The notes under the pieces: generated by a model
What the model was told of the DNA's origin: nothing
Seen by the model: the letters and a program-made list of their open reading frames with translations, nothing else
Database searches by the model: none
Translations under genes and position numbers: made by a program
Assembly: GCF_901000735.1 (NCBI RefSeq)
Contig: NC_081547.1
Coordinates: 19,282,838 to 19,346,837, forward strand
Source: Corylus avellana
Taxonomy: Eukaryota; Streptophyta; Magnoliopsida; Fagales; Betulaceae
Length of the DNA: 64,000 bases
Direction: 5' to 3'
In this document: positions 23,701-36,142 of the stretch, one piece after another
Layout: the number at the start of each line of letters is the position of its first letter
Numbering within the stretch: the stretch's first letter is position 1

Positions 23701-26700
23701 ATGTGTTTAGAATATTTAGATGGGTAGTGGAGGTCCTGGTGTATTGGAAAAGAATGTTTTATTCAATACTTGGCGTATTGGAATGCATTCCCTTCTTGTT
23801 TAGTATGATGCATTTAGAGAGAAATGAATGCATGAAGTTTCGATGATTGTGAGACGAGGAGCTTGGATCTTCAGCTTGGTTTTTTTAAATCCCTCTTCGA
23901 GTGGATCTGTCTTGATGTCCTCATCGATGTCTCTAGCTTTGTAGATTTTTGTGCTCTTTTTCCTTGTTTTTGATCTTTCTGGATGTTATATCTTGTATGC
24001 TTCTTGTGTATTTGGGTTGTGCTTTTTAAAATTTGCTTTACTTATCAAAAAATAATTGTTAAAGTGACATAGCTTCTAGATGGTAAGAAATATCCAACAT
24101 TGATGGAACATTTGTATTGAATGTGCTTAGGGTTTTGGCTATACCAAAGAAAAACAATACAGTACAAATATTGGATGAAATACGGAATAGGGTTAGGAAA
24201 GCTAAGCATGTGATACTTTTAGTCTAATCCCTGTATTAGCATAATGAAAAACATAGAAGATTTTGCTGGTTTGTTTTCCAACCAAACTATATACAGAAAG
24301 AAAGAAACCTCTTGGTGCAAGATGATGTTTTATGGTTGTACTAACATAAAATGCCTCCTGTAAAGTACAGCTCTCTGACATTGTTTTCAAAGCACAATAA
24401 TTTATGCTCATATCTAGGGATATCTTGTCATTAGGACAGATGGTGCAATTGCTAAGTCAGAGACATATCAAGCAAGCTACAAATAATCATTTGCTCCTTT
24501 TGCATGAACTCTTCGGTTATTCCTTTTCCTTTTTGGCATGACCACACACATTGTAGATATGTATCTTTCTGATCTTACATAGAAAATCTAAATTATATTT
24601 TTGATAGTATATTTGTATAAATTTTGGTCCAGATATCTTTGTTAGAGGAATGTGGCTTTCTTGAGAGAGCCGTTGAGGAGTTGCACAAGAAAGAGTCAAA
24701 AATTGTAAGTGTCTTTTATGTGTTGCTGGGATAATTTTATAGTATAAACTTTAACTATTGAATGTAAGGAGAATCAGATTCAAAGCACTTGCTCATGGTT
24801 TTCTAGGTTGACAAATTGGATTATAAAGAGCAAGAGGTTTCTCTTCTGTTGAAGCTTGGTCGCCTGGCAGAAGGTGGAAATTTGTACCGAGAATTACTTT
24901 CCATGAATCCTGACAATTACAGGTACTTTATAGGCAGTCTCAATGTTGAAATTGTAAAGAGCATCTATCCGAATGCACTGATTCTCAAAAAAAAAAAAAA
25001 AAAAAAAAAAATTCTATTATCTGATCAACTTCTTTTGTTTCTAATGTTGGGATTAGCTGATGGAAAGTGGCTTAATATATTATTATTTTGGTTACTATTT
25101 TTGAATTGCTGTTTGATAGCCTACATATTTATTTTTGATCCATGTACAATTTACAACCGTATATCTTGATTGATCTATATTTGTTTCTATCTTGTCACTG
25201 TTTTTTTTTTTTTTGGCTCTCGAAATTTGCTAAAGTAATACTTTTCCCAGATTTAGAGATTGAAATCTTAAGTTGGTTTTAGTTCTATGCCTTTTGAGTA
25301 CCTTAACATATCGTTACCAGTTATAGACCTTATGTATGATTCTAGACAGTGTAGATTAATACCATTTTGATCCTGGTTTAGAAAACATTTTGCATTATGG
25401 ACTCTTAAGTTATTGACAGAAGATAAGAGAAAAATGTAATTTGTGGTTGGACACCTGAATATTTTTACTTGATTGGCTGTCTCCACAGCCAGGTCCTCTG
25501 TCAAAATCATAGGTCATTTTGGGTTGTTTTATGAACTTTCTTTCACCATCCTCTCTGTCTTTGCTGCCTTTTGCTTTCACAAATGCATTATGCCCTTTCA
25601 GCTTAGGATGAGTAACTCTAGCTTTTTAGCCGAAAAAATTGTCATACGTGGTCTCCTTCTTTTTATTTTTTCTATTGTATATTTAATTCATACATTCTTG
25701 CACAAACATATGCATATATATCAACGTGCTTGCGCGCACACACTTGCATGTGTATGTATTTATGTATGTATGTGTGTTTATTACTTAAAAGTATGTATTT
25801 GTGCACACACAAACACTTAAACAATGTATCTCTCTGCGATTTCTTGCGTTATCCTTCTGATTTTAGAAGTGGACTGATTTTATTATTGTTTTTTCACTGT
25901 TAGATATTATGAAGGCCTGCAAAAATGTGTTGGGCTATATTCAGAAAATGCCCAGTTTCCTCCTGATGAAATTGATCGGTTAGATGCCTTGTACAAATCG
26001 CTTGGGCAGGAATACAAGTGGTCATCTGCTGTTAAGGTGACACATTTTCTTGATTTATGTTTATTCATCTTCCCTTTCTTGCAATGGAAATACTATGTTC
26101 TGCTCAGCTTATTACAAACTCTTCTGGTGAACTGCTATCCTATTAAATTTTAAACTATCAATGAACTGTTATCCTGTTAAGTTGTGTCTCATTTCTGAAG
26201 TCAACATAAGTTCCTGAAAATTTCCATTTTGCTTTTTCTGATTCTGCAATTATGTTTTTCCTTTAAACTTATTTGGATCGATTGAAATAAGCCAAGATTG
26301 TCAAAATGCTGCGTTGTTGTTAGTATTATTTAAAAGCTTTGACCTGATTAATATTATGGTTCGTAAAGTTGCCATTTCGGACGATTTCTTATTAATTCAT
26401 TTTTCTTTGACTTGTTGGATGAGTGACCTTAGTCCAAACCTGTGTGTTTGCTTCTATGCAACAATTTGGAATCTCTCAATTAGCAATTCTATTCATGATG
26501 TTGATCATGTTATCTTCCATCATTGTGAGTGCTTTGGTATTTAAGTTCGAAGTGGTGGCAGTACTTGCTCCTTAAAAGTAGCATAGATGTCCTAATCTCT
26601 CTTTTAGCACTTCTATTTATGATGTTGATTGTGTTATCTTCCATTGCTGTCATCTAATTTTTGTATACTCAGTTTTTGAAGTATTGTGTGTGACAAGTGT

Positions 26701-29700
26701 GTGTGTTTTTTTTTTTCCTGAGTGCTTTGGTATTAAAGTACGAAGTGGTGGCAGTACATGTTTTTAAAAGTAGCATAGATGTCCTTGTTTTATTTAAGAA
26801 TGATGGAAAGTTTTGACTTTTTCGTGATTTAATTTCTAACTTTGCGAACCCCAAGGGGTTGGCCTGGTGGTTGCGGCTTGTGGTCTTAGGGAGTATCACC
26901 CCATGGATCCCAAGTTCGAGACTTGCTAGGTGCAAACTCCCTTTTGGGGCCACACCCCCTAATGTAAAAGTCTGCGATTTACCATGATCCTTGTAGGAAA
27001 ACTTTTGAGGGTGTGGTGCACGGGTTAGAGGTTTACTCTATAGGGATGGGTCTGAAGGGCCCTGCCTTGTCAAGGTTTCCCGTCATAATAAAAAAAAAAA
27101 ACTTTGCGTTTCAATACACACACACACACAGGGACATGTTTGTCTCTCTGTACCTATGTTTGCCAATGCCTACAATGCTTTTTTTCTTCTGTTTTTCTAT
27201 TTTCATTTTATTGTTTTTGTTGTTATTATCATCATCATGATCTGCCAACTTTCTTCGAATTGCCAAAATGGATTTTTTAGATATTGCATTGACCCACACT
27301 TTTTCCCCCTGGCCTCAGAGAATACCACTTGATTTTCTGCAAGGCAACAGGTTTCTGGAAGCAGCAGAAAATTATATTAGGCCTCTCCTAACTAAGGTAT
27401 TTAAGGTTCTTTCTTATGCTGCTTTTATTGATCTTACTAGTTTGGATTCAAAGTTACGAATGTTCTTGGTGTGTTTAGGGAGTTCCATCATTGTTCTCTG
27501 ATCTGTCTCCTCTGTATGATCACCCTGGCAAGGTTGGTATGATCACTCTTACTTATCATATGATATAATAGTATATCTTTGTACGTCCTAGACTATTGTG
27601 ATACTCCGGTAGGAAGTTTGTTTGAGTCAGTTTTTCTGGTTATTCATATGCAGGCAGATATTCTGGAGCAACTTATGCTTGACTTGGAGCATTCGATAAA
27701 GACAACCAGCCAATACCCTGGAAGGTAATATATGCTTTTAACTCTCATGTTATAATAAAAGATGGCTAATTTATCTTTGACACAGATTAAAACATTAAAT
27801 AATATTCTGATTTTAGTAAGGTTTTTTTGTACAGTCTATTAAGGATACTACATTTTAGAGTATCTTGCACTTTGGGCACCCCCTCCCCTCCGTTCTTGGA
27901 AAAATAAGAGCAACCAATTATTTTCTTATATAGAGTAAGGGCATATGGCATGGGGCATCCATGTGGGGAGAGGTGAATCAATAGAGAATGTCAAACTAGA
28001 AACTTTGAAAGTTGTTTTGGCATTGAGTATAAATGATATGATGTCTAGTCTGCATTCTTGTCCCAGCGTCATCTTGGCTTTAATGTTGCTTTATTTCTTT
28101 TACCGATGACTTTCTACTTTCGTTTCCTTTTACTTACAGGGCAGAAAAAGAGCCTCCTTCAACACTTTTGTGGGCGTTGTTTCTGTTGGCTCAGGTTGTT
28201 TGTTGTTACTAGGATGTTTGGTTTCTGTTGTATTTCTTTTTGTAATTTTTCTTATAGATCTTTTGTTCATACAGCACTATGACAGACGAGGTCAATATGA
28301 CATTGCTCTTTCTAAGATTGATGAGGCTATAGAACACACTCCAACTGTGATTGATCTGTACTCTATCAAGGTTTGTTAATGTATACACTCTCCGTCTTCA
28401 AACTTTGCTGTTAAAAAAATATCTGATGATTACCTCTCAGGATTGTTTGTTATCAGTTTCAGCCTGCTGTGCCTCAATCTATTTTTCTTATTGATGTTTG
28501 GCCATCGTGTTTTCTTGTTTGAATCTATAAGTTTCTATTGACTACTGAGGTCTCCTTTTTTTGTAAAGTCAAACAAATTAGAATCACTTTTTCCCCTGAA
28601 AATATGAATGGCTCGGCAAGTATATGGAATGTTCATAATGCATTGTGTATGACCTGAAATATATATATGTGCATACCACAGTCGAAGAACATCTCATTAG
28701 GTTTATGCGTTGTACCTGTAGATTCCTCTTGGGGCGCAATTTTGTTGTCTTTGCAGCTGTTTTTGGCGTAAAGAGGAAAAAACATATATTTTAAACATTA
28801 TTGAGGAATTTGTTTTCTTTTAATGCTCTGAACATTTTAGAAATTTGATTAATTGGTGGTGCATTTGGAGAGAGTTTAGTGCCTGGAACTTCGAAGATTG
28901 TGAGAGATTGGTGTAAGAGTTGAAAGCTATAATGTTCAAATCGCTTTACATTTGGGTGGCGGCTTAGAACAATTCTTGTTTTTCTAGTGTCGCAGAATTT
29001 TTGGATTTATGTTTGTCTTCTTTCTAATTGGTGGTCTCTCTTGTATACTTTGTTTGTACTTGGATTTTGCCCCTTTGCGCACTTTCTAATAAGATGAATT
29101 ACTTGTTAAAAAGTAATTTCAGTAATTGTTTGAAAGCTCTTAAGTTTGATGCTTTTGTAAAATAATAGTTCTACATATCTTGACCAGAGTCGAATATTGA
29201 AGCATGCGGGTGACTTGGCAGCTGCTGCTGCATTGGCAGATGAGGCTAGGTGTATGGATCTTGCTGATCGTTACATAAATAGTGACTGTGTTAAGCGTAT
29301 GCTGCAGGCTGATCAGGTTTTGAAGCTGCCTTTTCATCTTCTTTTTGGTTGAATATGTTTTTTTCACGTCAATATGCAGTGCTCTGTCCTGCACATATTT
29401 GCACTATACTGGTCTTGCTTTACTAAACTGCTGCTTTGAAGGTGGCTTTGGCCGAAAAAACTGCTGTATTGTTCACAAAAGATGGAGATCAGCACAACAA
29501 CCTTCATGACATGCAGTGCATGTGGTCTGTCTCTTTTTACTGGCACACTATTCATAGCATAAGATAGATATCTTGATAGCAGCTGTTTAATGTGTTACAT
29601 AATGTTTTCATCTTTGGAAGGTATGAACTTGCTTCTGGTGAAAGTTACTTCCGTCAAGGTGACCTTGGGCGTGCACTGAAGAAATTTTTAGCTGTAGAGA

Positions 29701-32700
29701 AGCACTATGCTGACATTACTGAAGACCAATTTGACTTCCATTCTTATTGCTTAAGGAAAATGACTCTGCGTGCCTATGTGGAAATGCTCAGATTTCAAGA
29801 TCGTTTGCATTCTCATGCTTATTTTCACAAAGCAGCAGCTGGGGCTATCAGGTGACCTTAAAGTCATATTTTTGATGATTCAGGATGAGATGCTAGTTAG
29901 TGACATACTATGCTTTTCTGTTACTTTGCATTTGAAGTTTTCTGATGAAGCCTCATTAAATTGATATGTTGCATCTTTCAGTTTCTAGGGCAGATAAAAT
30001 GCTGATAAATATTTGTCAGTATGTGTCAACCATGACGAGTGTTATATCTAATTGCTTTACTCATAACCTCTGAGATGGTACTGTTGTTGCCTTTAATTGT
30101 ATATTTAAGGAAAAAGTTCACATACTCCACTCAAACTACCACCCAATTGACAAAAAACTTTCAATTGGGACAATGTTCCCTCTAAACTACCAAAATGTTA
30201 ATATTCCCCCACCCCCAAAAAAAAAAAGGTAGCAAAGACAAAATAACCCTAAAAGATTTCACTAAAACAAAATACCCCTTTATAATATATTATTTTTTTG
30301 AAAAAAACTAAAAACTAAAAAAAAAAAAATCTCGCGCCTACACAACACCCTACTGCTGGGCAACCCCAAGAACTCCGAAAGCTATGCTCACAGCTCAGGA
30401 GCTCCATCTAAGAGGAGTCGTTTGAGACCCATATGAACTTTGATCATCATCCTGTATGTTTCTTATTGTTTTATGTACGGTTGTCTCTGCCTGTGCTGTT
30501 GTTTGGTTGTTGGCCACAGGGATGAATTGGATTACTTCCCTCATCACTAATTAATGGTTGAGGATTGAGATTGTGTTCACATTCTTCATGTCAGTTATTG
30601 TTTTCCAGGATCATGATACCCATTTCTAATTAAACATTTCCTCAATACCCATGGTTTTCCTGAAGTTTATTACAGTAAGGTCTGCAAAAGGGCTTGGATA
30701 GTTACGGGCGCTTAGAGTTGTATTGCAGTTAGATATTTCAAATGCCAGTTGGGTCCAATATTGATTTCTGTGACTTTGGTTTGGTCCGGAAAGTCGGGGA
30801 AGTGTGTGTACAAGGAGAGGGCCTTGAAGCTCTGGAACTCCTGGGGGGTGAGAATGGTGGGAGGTATAGGATGGGGAAGGAAGGGATGGGGTGTTTCACT
30901 GGAGAAGGATTTTTCCTCTTCAAATTTTTTTTATTTAGAGTATTTTTGCCGCTTGGGGTGACATTGACATCTTTTTGGTAGTTTGAACAGAGAGAGGGGG
31001 GGGGGGGTGGGGATTGTGAAAGCTTCTGAGAGGGGGCATTGTCAATTGGGTGGTAGTTTGAGGAGGATAAATGGGCTTTTCCCTATATTTAAATTCTAAC
31101 ATTACTTAGTTTTGTTTTATGAAATAATTCATTATTTGGTTTTATTGAGTTTTATGTTCTTAATTTCTTTTAGTGTACTTTCTTAAAAAGATGTAAAATT
31201 ACTATCATCTTAGGGAGATTGCTCGATCAGTTCCCTTATTAAAAAAAAAACAAAGGTTCTCTTAGTTGCTTACGTGTCTCCTTTGGCGATTAGTTATAGT
31301 AATTTTCTTGTTCTTTTTGCCAATTCTTGTTAGGGGTTTCCTTTTGTATACTTCATGTGTAGTTACATGTGCTTTTAATGATATTTGTCGATTACTTATT
31401 AAAAAAAAGGATACTTAACTTAACATAAGCATTGCTTCATTTAGATGTTTAAAATGTGATATGATTTTTATTGGAATGTTTCTCATCATTCACTTGCGGT
31501 TTAGTGTCCTTTATTCATATTTGTGGTTATTGGATATTGTGTTGCAGGTGCTATATAAAACTGCATGATTCTCCTCCAAAGTCAACAGCTGAAGAAGATG
31601 ATGATATGTCCAAGTTGCCTCCTTCTCAAAAAAAGAAAATGAGGCAAAAACTGAGAAAGGCTGAAGCACGAGCTAAGAAAGTATTATAGTTTGTTTCTGT
31701 GGCTTCTGTGGATTCTTCCTGCTTAAATGGTTTTCATCCAAATGTTTTTTGTTCTTTTAGGAGGCAGAAGAAAAACACGAAGAATCAAGTGCTGCTGGTG
31801 CCTCTAAGTCTGGAAAACGACACGTAAAACCTGTAGATCCAGATCCACATGGGGATAAGTTGTTGCAGGTTTCTTCCAATCCTACTAGTGTCTTCTCTAG
31901 TTCTATTTTTATTTCTACTATAAGTTTCTGACTGCTAAGAAACATCTTGAGATTGCTCAACAATGTGTTTTCCCCCCCTCTAATCCTAAGATAAATACCG
32001 GTCTGTCTCATGTGAATATTGCTTTATTTAGGTTGAAGATCCATTACTGGAAGCTACAAAGTATTTAAAGTTGCTTCAGAAGAATTCACCTAACTCCTTG
32101 GAGACACAACTGCTTTCTTTTGAATTAAATATGAGGAAGCAGAAGATTTTGCTTGCGTTTCAGGTATTGTTATGTTCAAATTTGGAACTTAGAAACCCCT
32201 CTTTAACTTGTCATCTTGTTTATTGGCTGTACAATGTTAATGGAAGAGTTATCGACTTAGATTAACATCCAAGATTATGTTCAGTTACAAGATGTACTTG
32301 GAATCTGTAGTATTGTTTTGTATGAGGGAAGGCAAGAGTTCTGTCACGACTAAGGTTTCTATTTTTGTTTAGTTATAAGGTTGACCTGATGGGCTGAGTG
32401 GTTTTGGCTGCATACCTTGTAGCTCAATCATTCTTTTGCTTGCACCCAATTTAATTTATGTTGATAATTAAATGTGTTTGTTTTCCTTTGCTCTGTAGGC
32501 TGTAAAGCAGCTGCTGAGGTTGGATGCTGAACACCCAGATTCACATCGCTGCTTGGTATGGTATCCCTGTTGTAATATAAGTCAACTACCTTGCTGAAAT
32601 AGTTCTTTTGTTAAGTTCTACTGTGGGTGTGGGTAATGGTGTATGCGTGGGTGTGTATTTAAGTGCCACAGAGTATGAAGCCCTCCCGTTCTATTGGCAG

Positions 32701-34609
32701 TTATTAGCAATTTCCTATGTTGCAGATTAAATTCTTCCATAAAGCGAGGTCAATGGCTGCTCCGGTCACTGATACTGAAAAACTCATATGGAGTGTCTTA
32801 GAAGCAGAGCGTCCAACAATCAGGTTCTCTTCTTGCAAATGGGTTTTTCTTTTCTCTTTTTCATTGCTGCTTTACAATATCTTGTTTTTCCATTCAAAAA
32901 TGCATACTGAATCTTTCTATTTGTCTTTTTCTTTTGTAGTCAATTGCATGAGAAATCTTTGATCGAGGGAAACAAGATTTTCCTTGAAAAACATAAAGGT
33001 CATCGTAAACCTTATCTAAGTACTGTGTGCACCTTATTTTTTGTGGCAATTTCTTAATTTTTTTTTCTTCTTTAAATTCACGCAGATTCTTTGATGCATA
33101 GAGCCGCTGTTGCAGAAATGCTTTTTGTTTTGGAACCTGACAGAAAGTTGGAGGCTATTAAATTAATCGAAGAGTCAACCAACAACGTGGTGCCCAAGTA
33201 ATGCTTCCTAGTAATTGAAATTATATGTCGTTTTTATTTCACTTTCTGGATTGATTTCTTTGCTTCTGTATTTAAGAGTGATTAAACATCGGACCTCTAC
33301 ATGGTTCTATTGTTATAGGAAGGGGGCACTTGGACCAGTCAGGGAATGGAAACTCAAAGACTGTATTGCAGTCCACAAACTCCTAGGAGCACTACTTAAT
33401 GACAATGAAGCTCAATTGAGTAAGTACTTGCCTCTTCTTGTAGAGTGAATATAACAGAATATTTATTAAAGCAAATATGAAATATTCGATATTTGGGAGC
33501 CCTAAAATTATGTATACTTGGTTAGAATTTCCTATATTCTACACAGTATTTAAGCATTTTTTGCCAGTTTGTTTTGCAAATATTAGAGTTTCAATATCTG
33601 CCATTTTTTCAAGACCCAAAATAGAAGACAGAAAAAACTTGGAACCTTTAATGTTTTCATGATGTTAAAAGCCATGTCTTAATATGGATGGTTGGTTCTT
33701 TTACACTAGTTATTGTTATTGGATTTATTCTTGTCTTTTGTGAATTGCTTGTTTATTATGTATGCTGTTTGGTGTTGTATTAGGGCTTGTTTGGGTGTGT
33801 TTGAAGGGTTTAAATGTGCTTTTAACACTCAAAAAGTATCCGTTTGGTAAAAAAAATTGAAAGCGCTTTTAAGGGTCAAAAAAGCCCAAAAATGGCAAAA
33901 ACACACTTTTGGCTTTGAAGCTTTTGCCAAAAAGTGATTTTTGACTTAAAAGTTCTATTTCTCAAACACAATCCCAAACATGTTCTTAGTCCTAGAATAT
34001 GCTTTTTTATGTGGGTTAGTCCCCTATCAAACTTGCATTTTCTCTTTAAATCGTATACTTGGTGCAGATCAAAATAATAAATTGGTTTTTATATAGATTT
34101 TCTGGAATGGTTATTCTATATTTTTCTTTATTACTCGATCTCCATGCTTGTTTAGTGTCTGATCAAGCTTGAAGGTCTTTATCAAATTTTATATGTTGTT
34201 TGGGTAAAGAATAAAGGTTTGTTTATCTATTTAGTCCAGCAAACAGGGAACTGATTTATTCAACTATTCCACAGTTGATGTGGTACTAGCACATTCTGTT
34301 CAACCAAAAAGGGGACACAATTTCTATTTTGTTCTTTGGTTTCATACTTAATGTAGGTGAGATATGGTGATTATATCCCTAGCAGTACAATTGATTTCTC
34401 TTGTTGTAGGATGGAAGGTGCGTTGTGCTGAGTACTTCCCTTACTCTACGTACTTTGAGGGGAGCCGCAGCTCTGCCATGCCGAACTCAGCATACAACAA
34501 GACAAGTAGAAACTCGGAAAATGGGAGTGCAAACCATTCAGGTGGTGAAACTGCAGATTCCCTTGCATCAAATGGAAAACTAGAGGCATTTGTGGACCTC
34601 ACCATCTGA
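17713..34609 (+). CDS. NAA15: NatA auxiliary subunit NAA15 (26 exons)
   Basis: Ribosome-anchoring TPR subunit of the NatA N-terminal acetyltransferase; with the catalytic NAA10 it acetylates nascent chains after Met removal. Exons: 17713-17763, 18843-18921, 19940-20022, 20131-20280, 20782-20897, 23219-23324, 24633-24704, 24807-24922, 25904-26036, 27319-27396, 27479-27532, 27654-27724, 28140-28194, 28275-28370, 29188-29316, 29442-29524, 29621-29851, 31548-31680, 31761-31868, 32032-32163, 32499-32555, 32726-32823, 32940-32998, 33086-33197, 33319-33419, 34410-34609. They sum to 2703 bp, 900 residues, close to the Arabidopsis protein (about 897), with GT-AG introns and phases that all match. The start [17 protein letters not shown] is typical. 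TPR helices follow ([60 protein letters not shown]). Near residue 600 comes a basic stretch ([20 protein letters not shown]). The protein ends LEAFVDLTI. No stop or frameshift was seen. Introns are rich in transposon insertions but splice sites look intact. Confidence 0.96.
21132..21361 (+). mobile_element. SINE in NAA15 intron 5
   Basis: A 230-bp tRNA-derived SINE. Box A-like TGGCTTAAGTGGTAAGG and box B-like AGGTTTAAATCTCC lie in the first 70 bp. It ends in a long A run. The target duplication AAATTGAAGTCAGCTCC (21115-21131) recurs with one mismatch at 21362-21378. It is in sense orientation to the gene. Confidence 0.88.
21555..22023 (-). mobile_element. TRIM (short non-autonomous LTR retrotransposon)
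   Basis: Two direct repeats, 21555-21724 (170 bp) and 21820-22023 (204 bp), both start TGTAA and end TTACA on the + strand. Between them lies a 95-bp interior. Read on the minus strand it has a primer site complementary to initiator tRNA-Met (TGGTATTAGAGCCACC, 21801-21816) just after the 5' LTR, and a purine tract (AAGGGGAAAG) just before the 3' LTR. Flanks CCCTT and CCATT agree at 4 of 5 bases. No coding capacity. The longer LTR has an extra stretch of about 30 bp. It lies antisense in NAA15 intron 5. Confidence 0.85.
22024..22970. other. Intron 5 sequence of unclear origin
   Basis: A minus-strand open stretch (22391-22585, [20 protein letters not shown]...) faintly resembles the start of plant LINE ORF1, and the GC content is raised at 22400-22930. 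No boundaries or tail could be fixed. Confidence 0.3.
22971..22993 (+). mobile_element. Minimal LINE-type insertion (23 bp) with 19-bp duplication
   Basis: The 19-mer ACATACCTAGTTGGTTTGT occurs at 22952-22970 and exactly again at 22994-23012. Between the copies is only ACTTATC followed by 16 A. ACTTATCAAAA is the terminal sequence of the LINE tails at 6650 and 24045, so this looks like an almost completely 5'-truncated insertion. Confidence 0.75.
23568..23650 (-). mobile_element. LINE tail, antisense, NAA15 intron 6
   Basis: The reverse complement has the common LINE end: TTGTATACTTAATGTGTACT, then GCGCCTTTTGCTTTTATTG, ending in ATTACTTTACCC and A residues. Only the last 80 bp or so is recognisable. 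Confidence 0.6.
23740..24055 (+). mobile_element. 5'-truncated LINE 3' end, NAA15 intron 6
   Basis: The start reads as the extreme C-terminus of L1 ORF2 ([12 protein letters not shown], then [12 protein letters not shown]). It is followed by a 3' region with the tail CTTGTATGCTTCTTGTGTAT and ends TTACTTATCAAAAAA. Confidence 0.75.
26489..26785 (+). repeat. Diverged tandem duplication in NAA15 intron 9
   Basis: GATGTTGATCATGTTATCTT, then GAGTGCTTTGGTATTTAAG, then CGAAGTGGTGGCAGTAC, then AAAAGTAGCATAGATGTCC occur in this order twice, starting near 26497 and again near 26620. The second copy carries an extra insert of about 50 bp. Confidence 0.75.
26847..27099 (+). mobile_element. SINE in NAA15 intron 9
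   Basis: A 253-bp tRNA-derived SINE between perfect 9-bp copies of AACTTTGCG (26838-26846 and 27100-27108). It has box A-like GTTGGCCTGGTGGTTG and box B-like AAGTTCGAGACTTG, and ends in an A run after GTCAAGGTTTCCCGTCATAA. It shares its 3' domain with the SINE at 21132 (GCACGGG... GGCCCTGCCTTG...AGGTT), so the two are related families. Confidence 0.9.
28850..29115 (+). mobile_element. 5'-truncated LINE 3' end, NAA15 intron 14
   Basis: Reads as L1 ORF2 C-terminus (WNFEDCERL, then [13 protein letters not shown]) and then the 3' region with CTTGTATACTTTGTTTGTAC and TTTGCGCACTTTCTAATAAG, ending TTACTTGTTAAAAA. Confidence 0.75.
30109..31083. mobile_element. MULE-type long-TIR element, NAA15 intron 17
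   Basis: A 975-bp element flanked by a perfect 9-bp duplication TATATTTAA (30100-30108 and 31084-31092). The left arm (GGAAAAAGTTCACATACTCC...) and the reverse complement of the right arm (GGGAAAAGCCCATTTATCCT...) pair for over 100 bp, sharing AAACTACCACCCAATTGACA. The core between the arms includes a GC-richer segment with open stretches at 30738-30981 that match no family I know; it could be captured DNA. Confidence 0.87.
31240..31408 (+). mobile_element. LINE tail, NAA15 intron 17
   Basis: The typical LINE end TTTTGTATACTTCATGTGTA is followed by GTGCTTTTAATGATATTTG and ATTACTTATTAAAAAAAA. No coding part is left. Confidence 0.65.
33781..33996. mobile_element. hAT-like MITE, NAA15 intron 25
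   Basis: The ends TAGGGCTTGTTTGGGTGTG and, from the right, TAGGACTAAGAACATGTTTGG form imperfect inverted repeats. The interior is rich in AAAAGTG/CACTTTT blocks. No clear 8-bp duplication is left. Confidence 0.6.
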
Positions 34610-36142
34610 CCATGGTGTTGAATGTTAGCAACTCTGCCATTGTATTTGCGAGTCACCACATTTGAATACTAAAATTAGATCACACAGAACCAAGCTGTGG
34701 CTGAGAAAAGTGGTGGCAGGAGAAGAGTAGGTTGCAGCTGCTCATGGATGAACAACTTGGGAGATTTTGAGCAAGTTATGGTGATCACAGTTAACAGTTA
34801 TACCTAGCCCAATTCTGAGATGTATTCCATTTGCAAATGTGTATATTTTTCACTTTCATTGTGGTTTTAGGGTTGAGGTTTTTTTTTTTTTTAATTTGCT
34901 CAGATCATAGACAAAGGTGCTCCGTGGGTTTGAGATTACCTCTCTCTCTTTTTTTTTTTTTTTTTTTTAAATTAATCTTTTGGGTCTGAGTCTCGAGCAA
35001 CAGAATTTTTTGGTTTTCTGGAGTACCTGGTCCTACGTCCAGCCAGCAGCTACCCGGGGCTTCTTGTACTTGCCTGTTTGATTGGCTTATTTATGATGTA
35101 TAAACATTAAAATTATGTGAAAATTTTGCTGTGGAATTAATACTCTACATTACATGTCACTACAACAATCGGCAAATGTTGATTTTTCTATTCAGCCCTC
35201 CTTCCTGTTCTACCCTATGAAGATCAAGAAAATTAGTTCAACCAATAGTACGCAGCCACAAAACTCAAAATTCATAGACTAATGTGCAAGCTTTCGACGC
35301 ACATAATATATGTTTTGATTGCACTTACACGTGTTTGAAGACCGAAGTGGGATTAGGATTAGTTCCAGTTTATTTATATTCAATTAATTATATTCGCGTA
35401 GTATTTTTGTTCTTTTGAAGTGTGTTCTCATAATGTTATTAATGGCTACTATATTTTTTTGGCCTGTGTTTCTTGGGCTATTAGCAAAATAAAATCAATC
35501 GACGAAAAATTGTTTTGATTTGATATTTACTTTTTTTTTTTCTTTTTTTTTTTCTTAAATGGATAATAATCATGTTATGCATCCTCTTACAATTATTCAT
35601 TTTGCAAATGTTCTATTGGATTTATAAGACTACTTGTTGGTTTCACAGATTTAATGGTTGCCCGTCTACTATATGGAATATGAAGATGGGTGAAAGTTGT
35701 AGAGTAATTTTATCATTTCTCTTTTAAGAGACATTCATGAAGCTACCTAAAAAAAAAACAAAAAAAAATGATACATGAGGGCCAAAAAAAATTGTAATGA
35801 TTTTTTAGTATTTTTTTCCCCCCAAATGTGCACTCAATTAGGAGGCAGACCCACATCAAACACATAAAAAAAAGGGCCGGGGGGGGGGGGGGGGGTTGCA
35901 TAAGAGTGACTAACATTATTCATTACCTAGCTAGTAAAATGCTTGGCCAACAACTTGCTCCAATTAATATTGTCCACCTCTCTTAAGCTAACAATCATGT
36001 CTTTCAGTTTTCACACATTTAAAGTTATTGAATAACTAGCCAAGTAGTAAATATCCCATCCCTTATCACCATAGAAGTTCCCGCGATGGTGACAAGAAAG
36101 AGCATAAATTGGGCGGTTTTACTACTCAACTCCCAACATTTG
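34610..36142. other. NAA15 3' region and AT-rich intergenic DNA
   Basis: The first 250-500 bp is presumably NAA15 3' untranslated sequence, but no poly(A) signal is decisive. T runs lie near 34878 and 34951, and a 15-base G run lies near 35880. No other feature is supported. Confidence 0.45.

Noticed and set aside
34364..34409. Upstream extension of the last NAA15 exon
   Set aside because: The open frame runs back into the intron, but the acceptor at 34408-34409 gives the exact phase and the conserved start of the exon ([18 protein letters not shown]).
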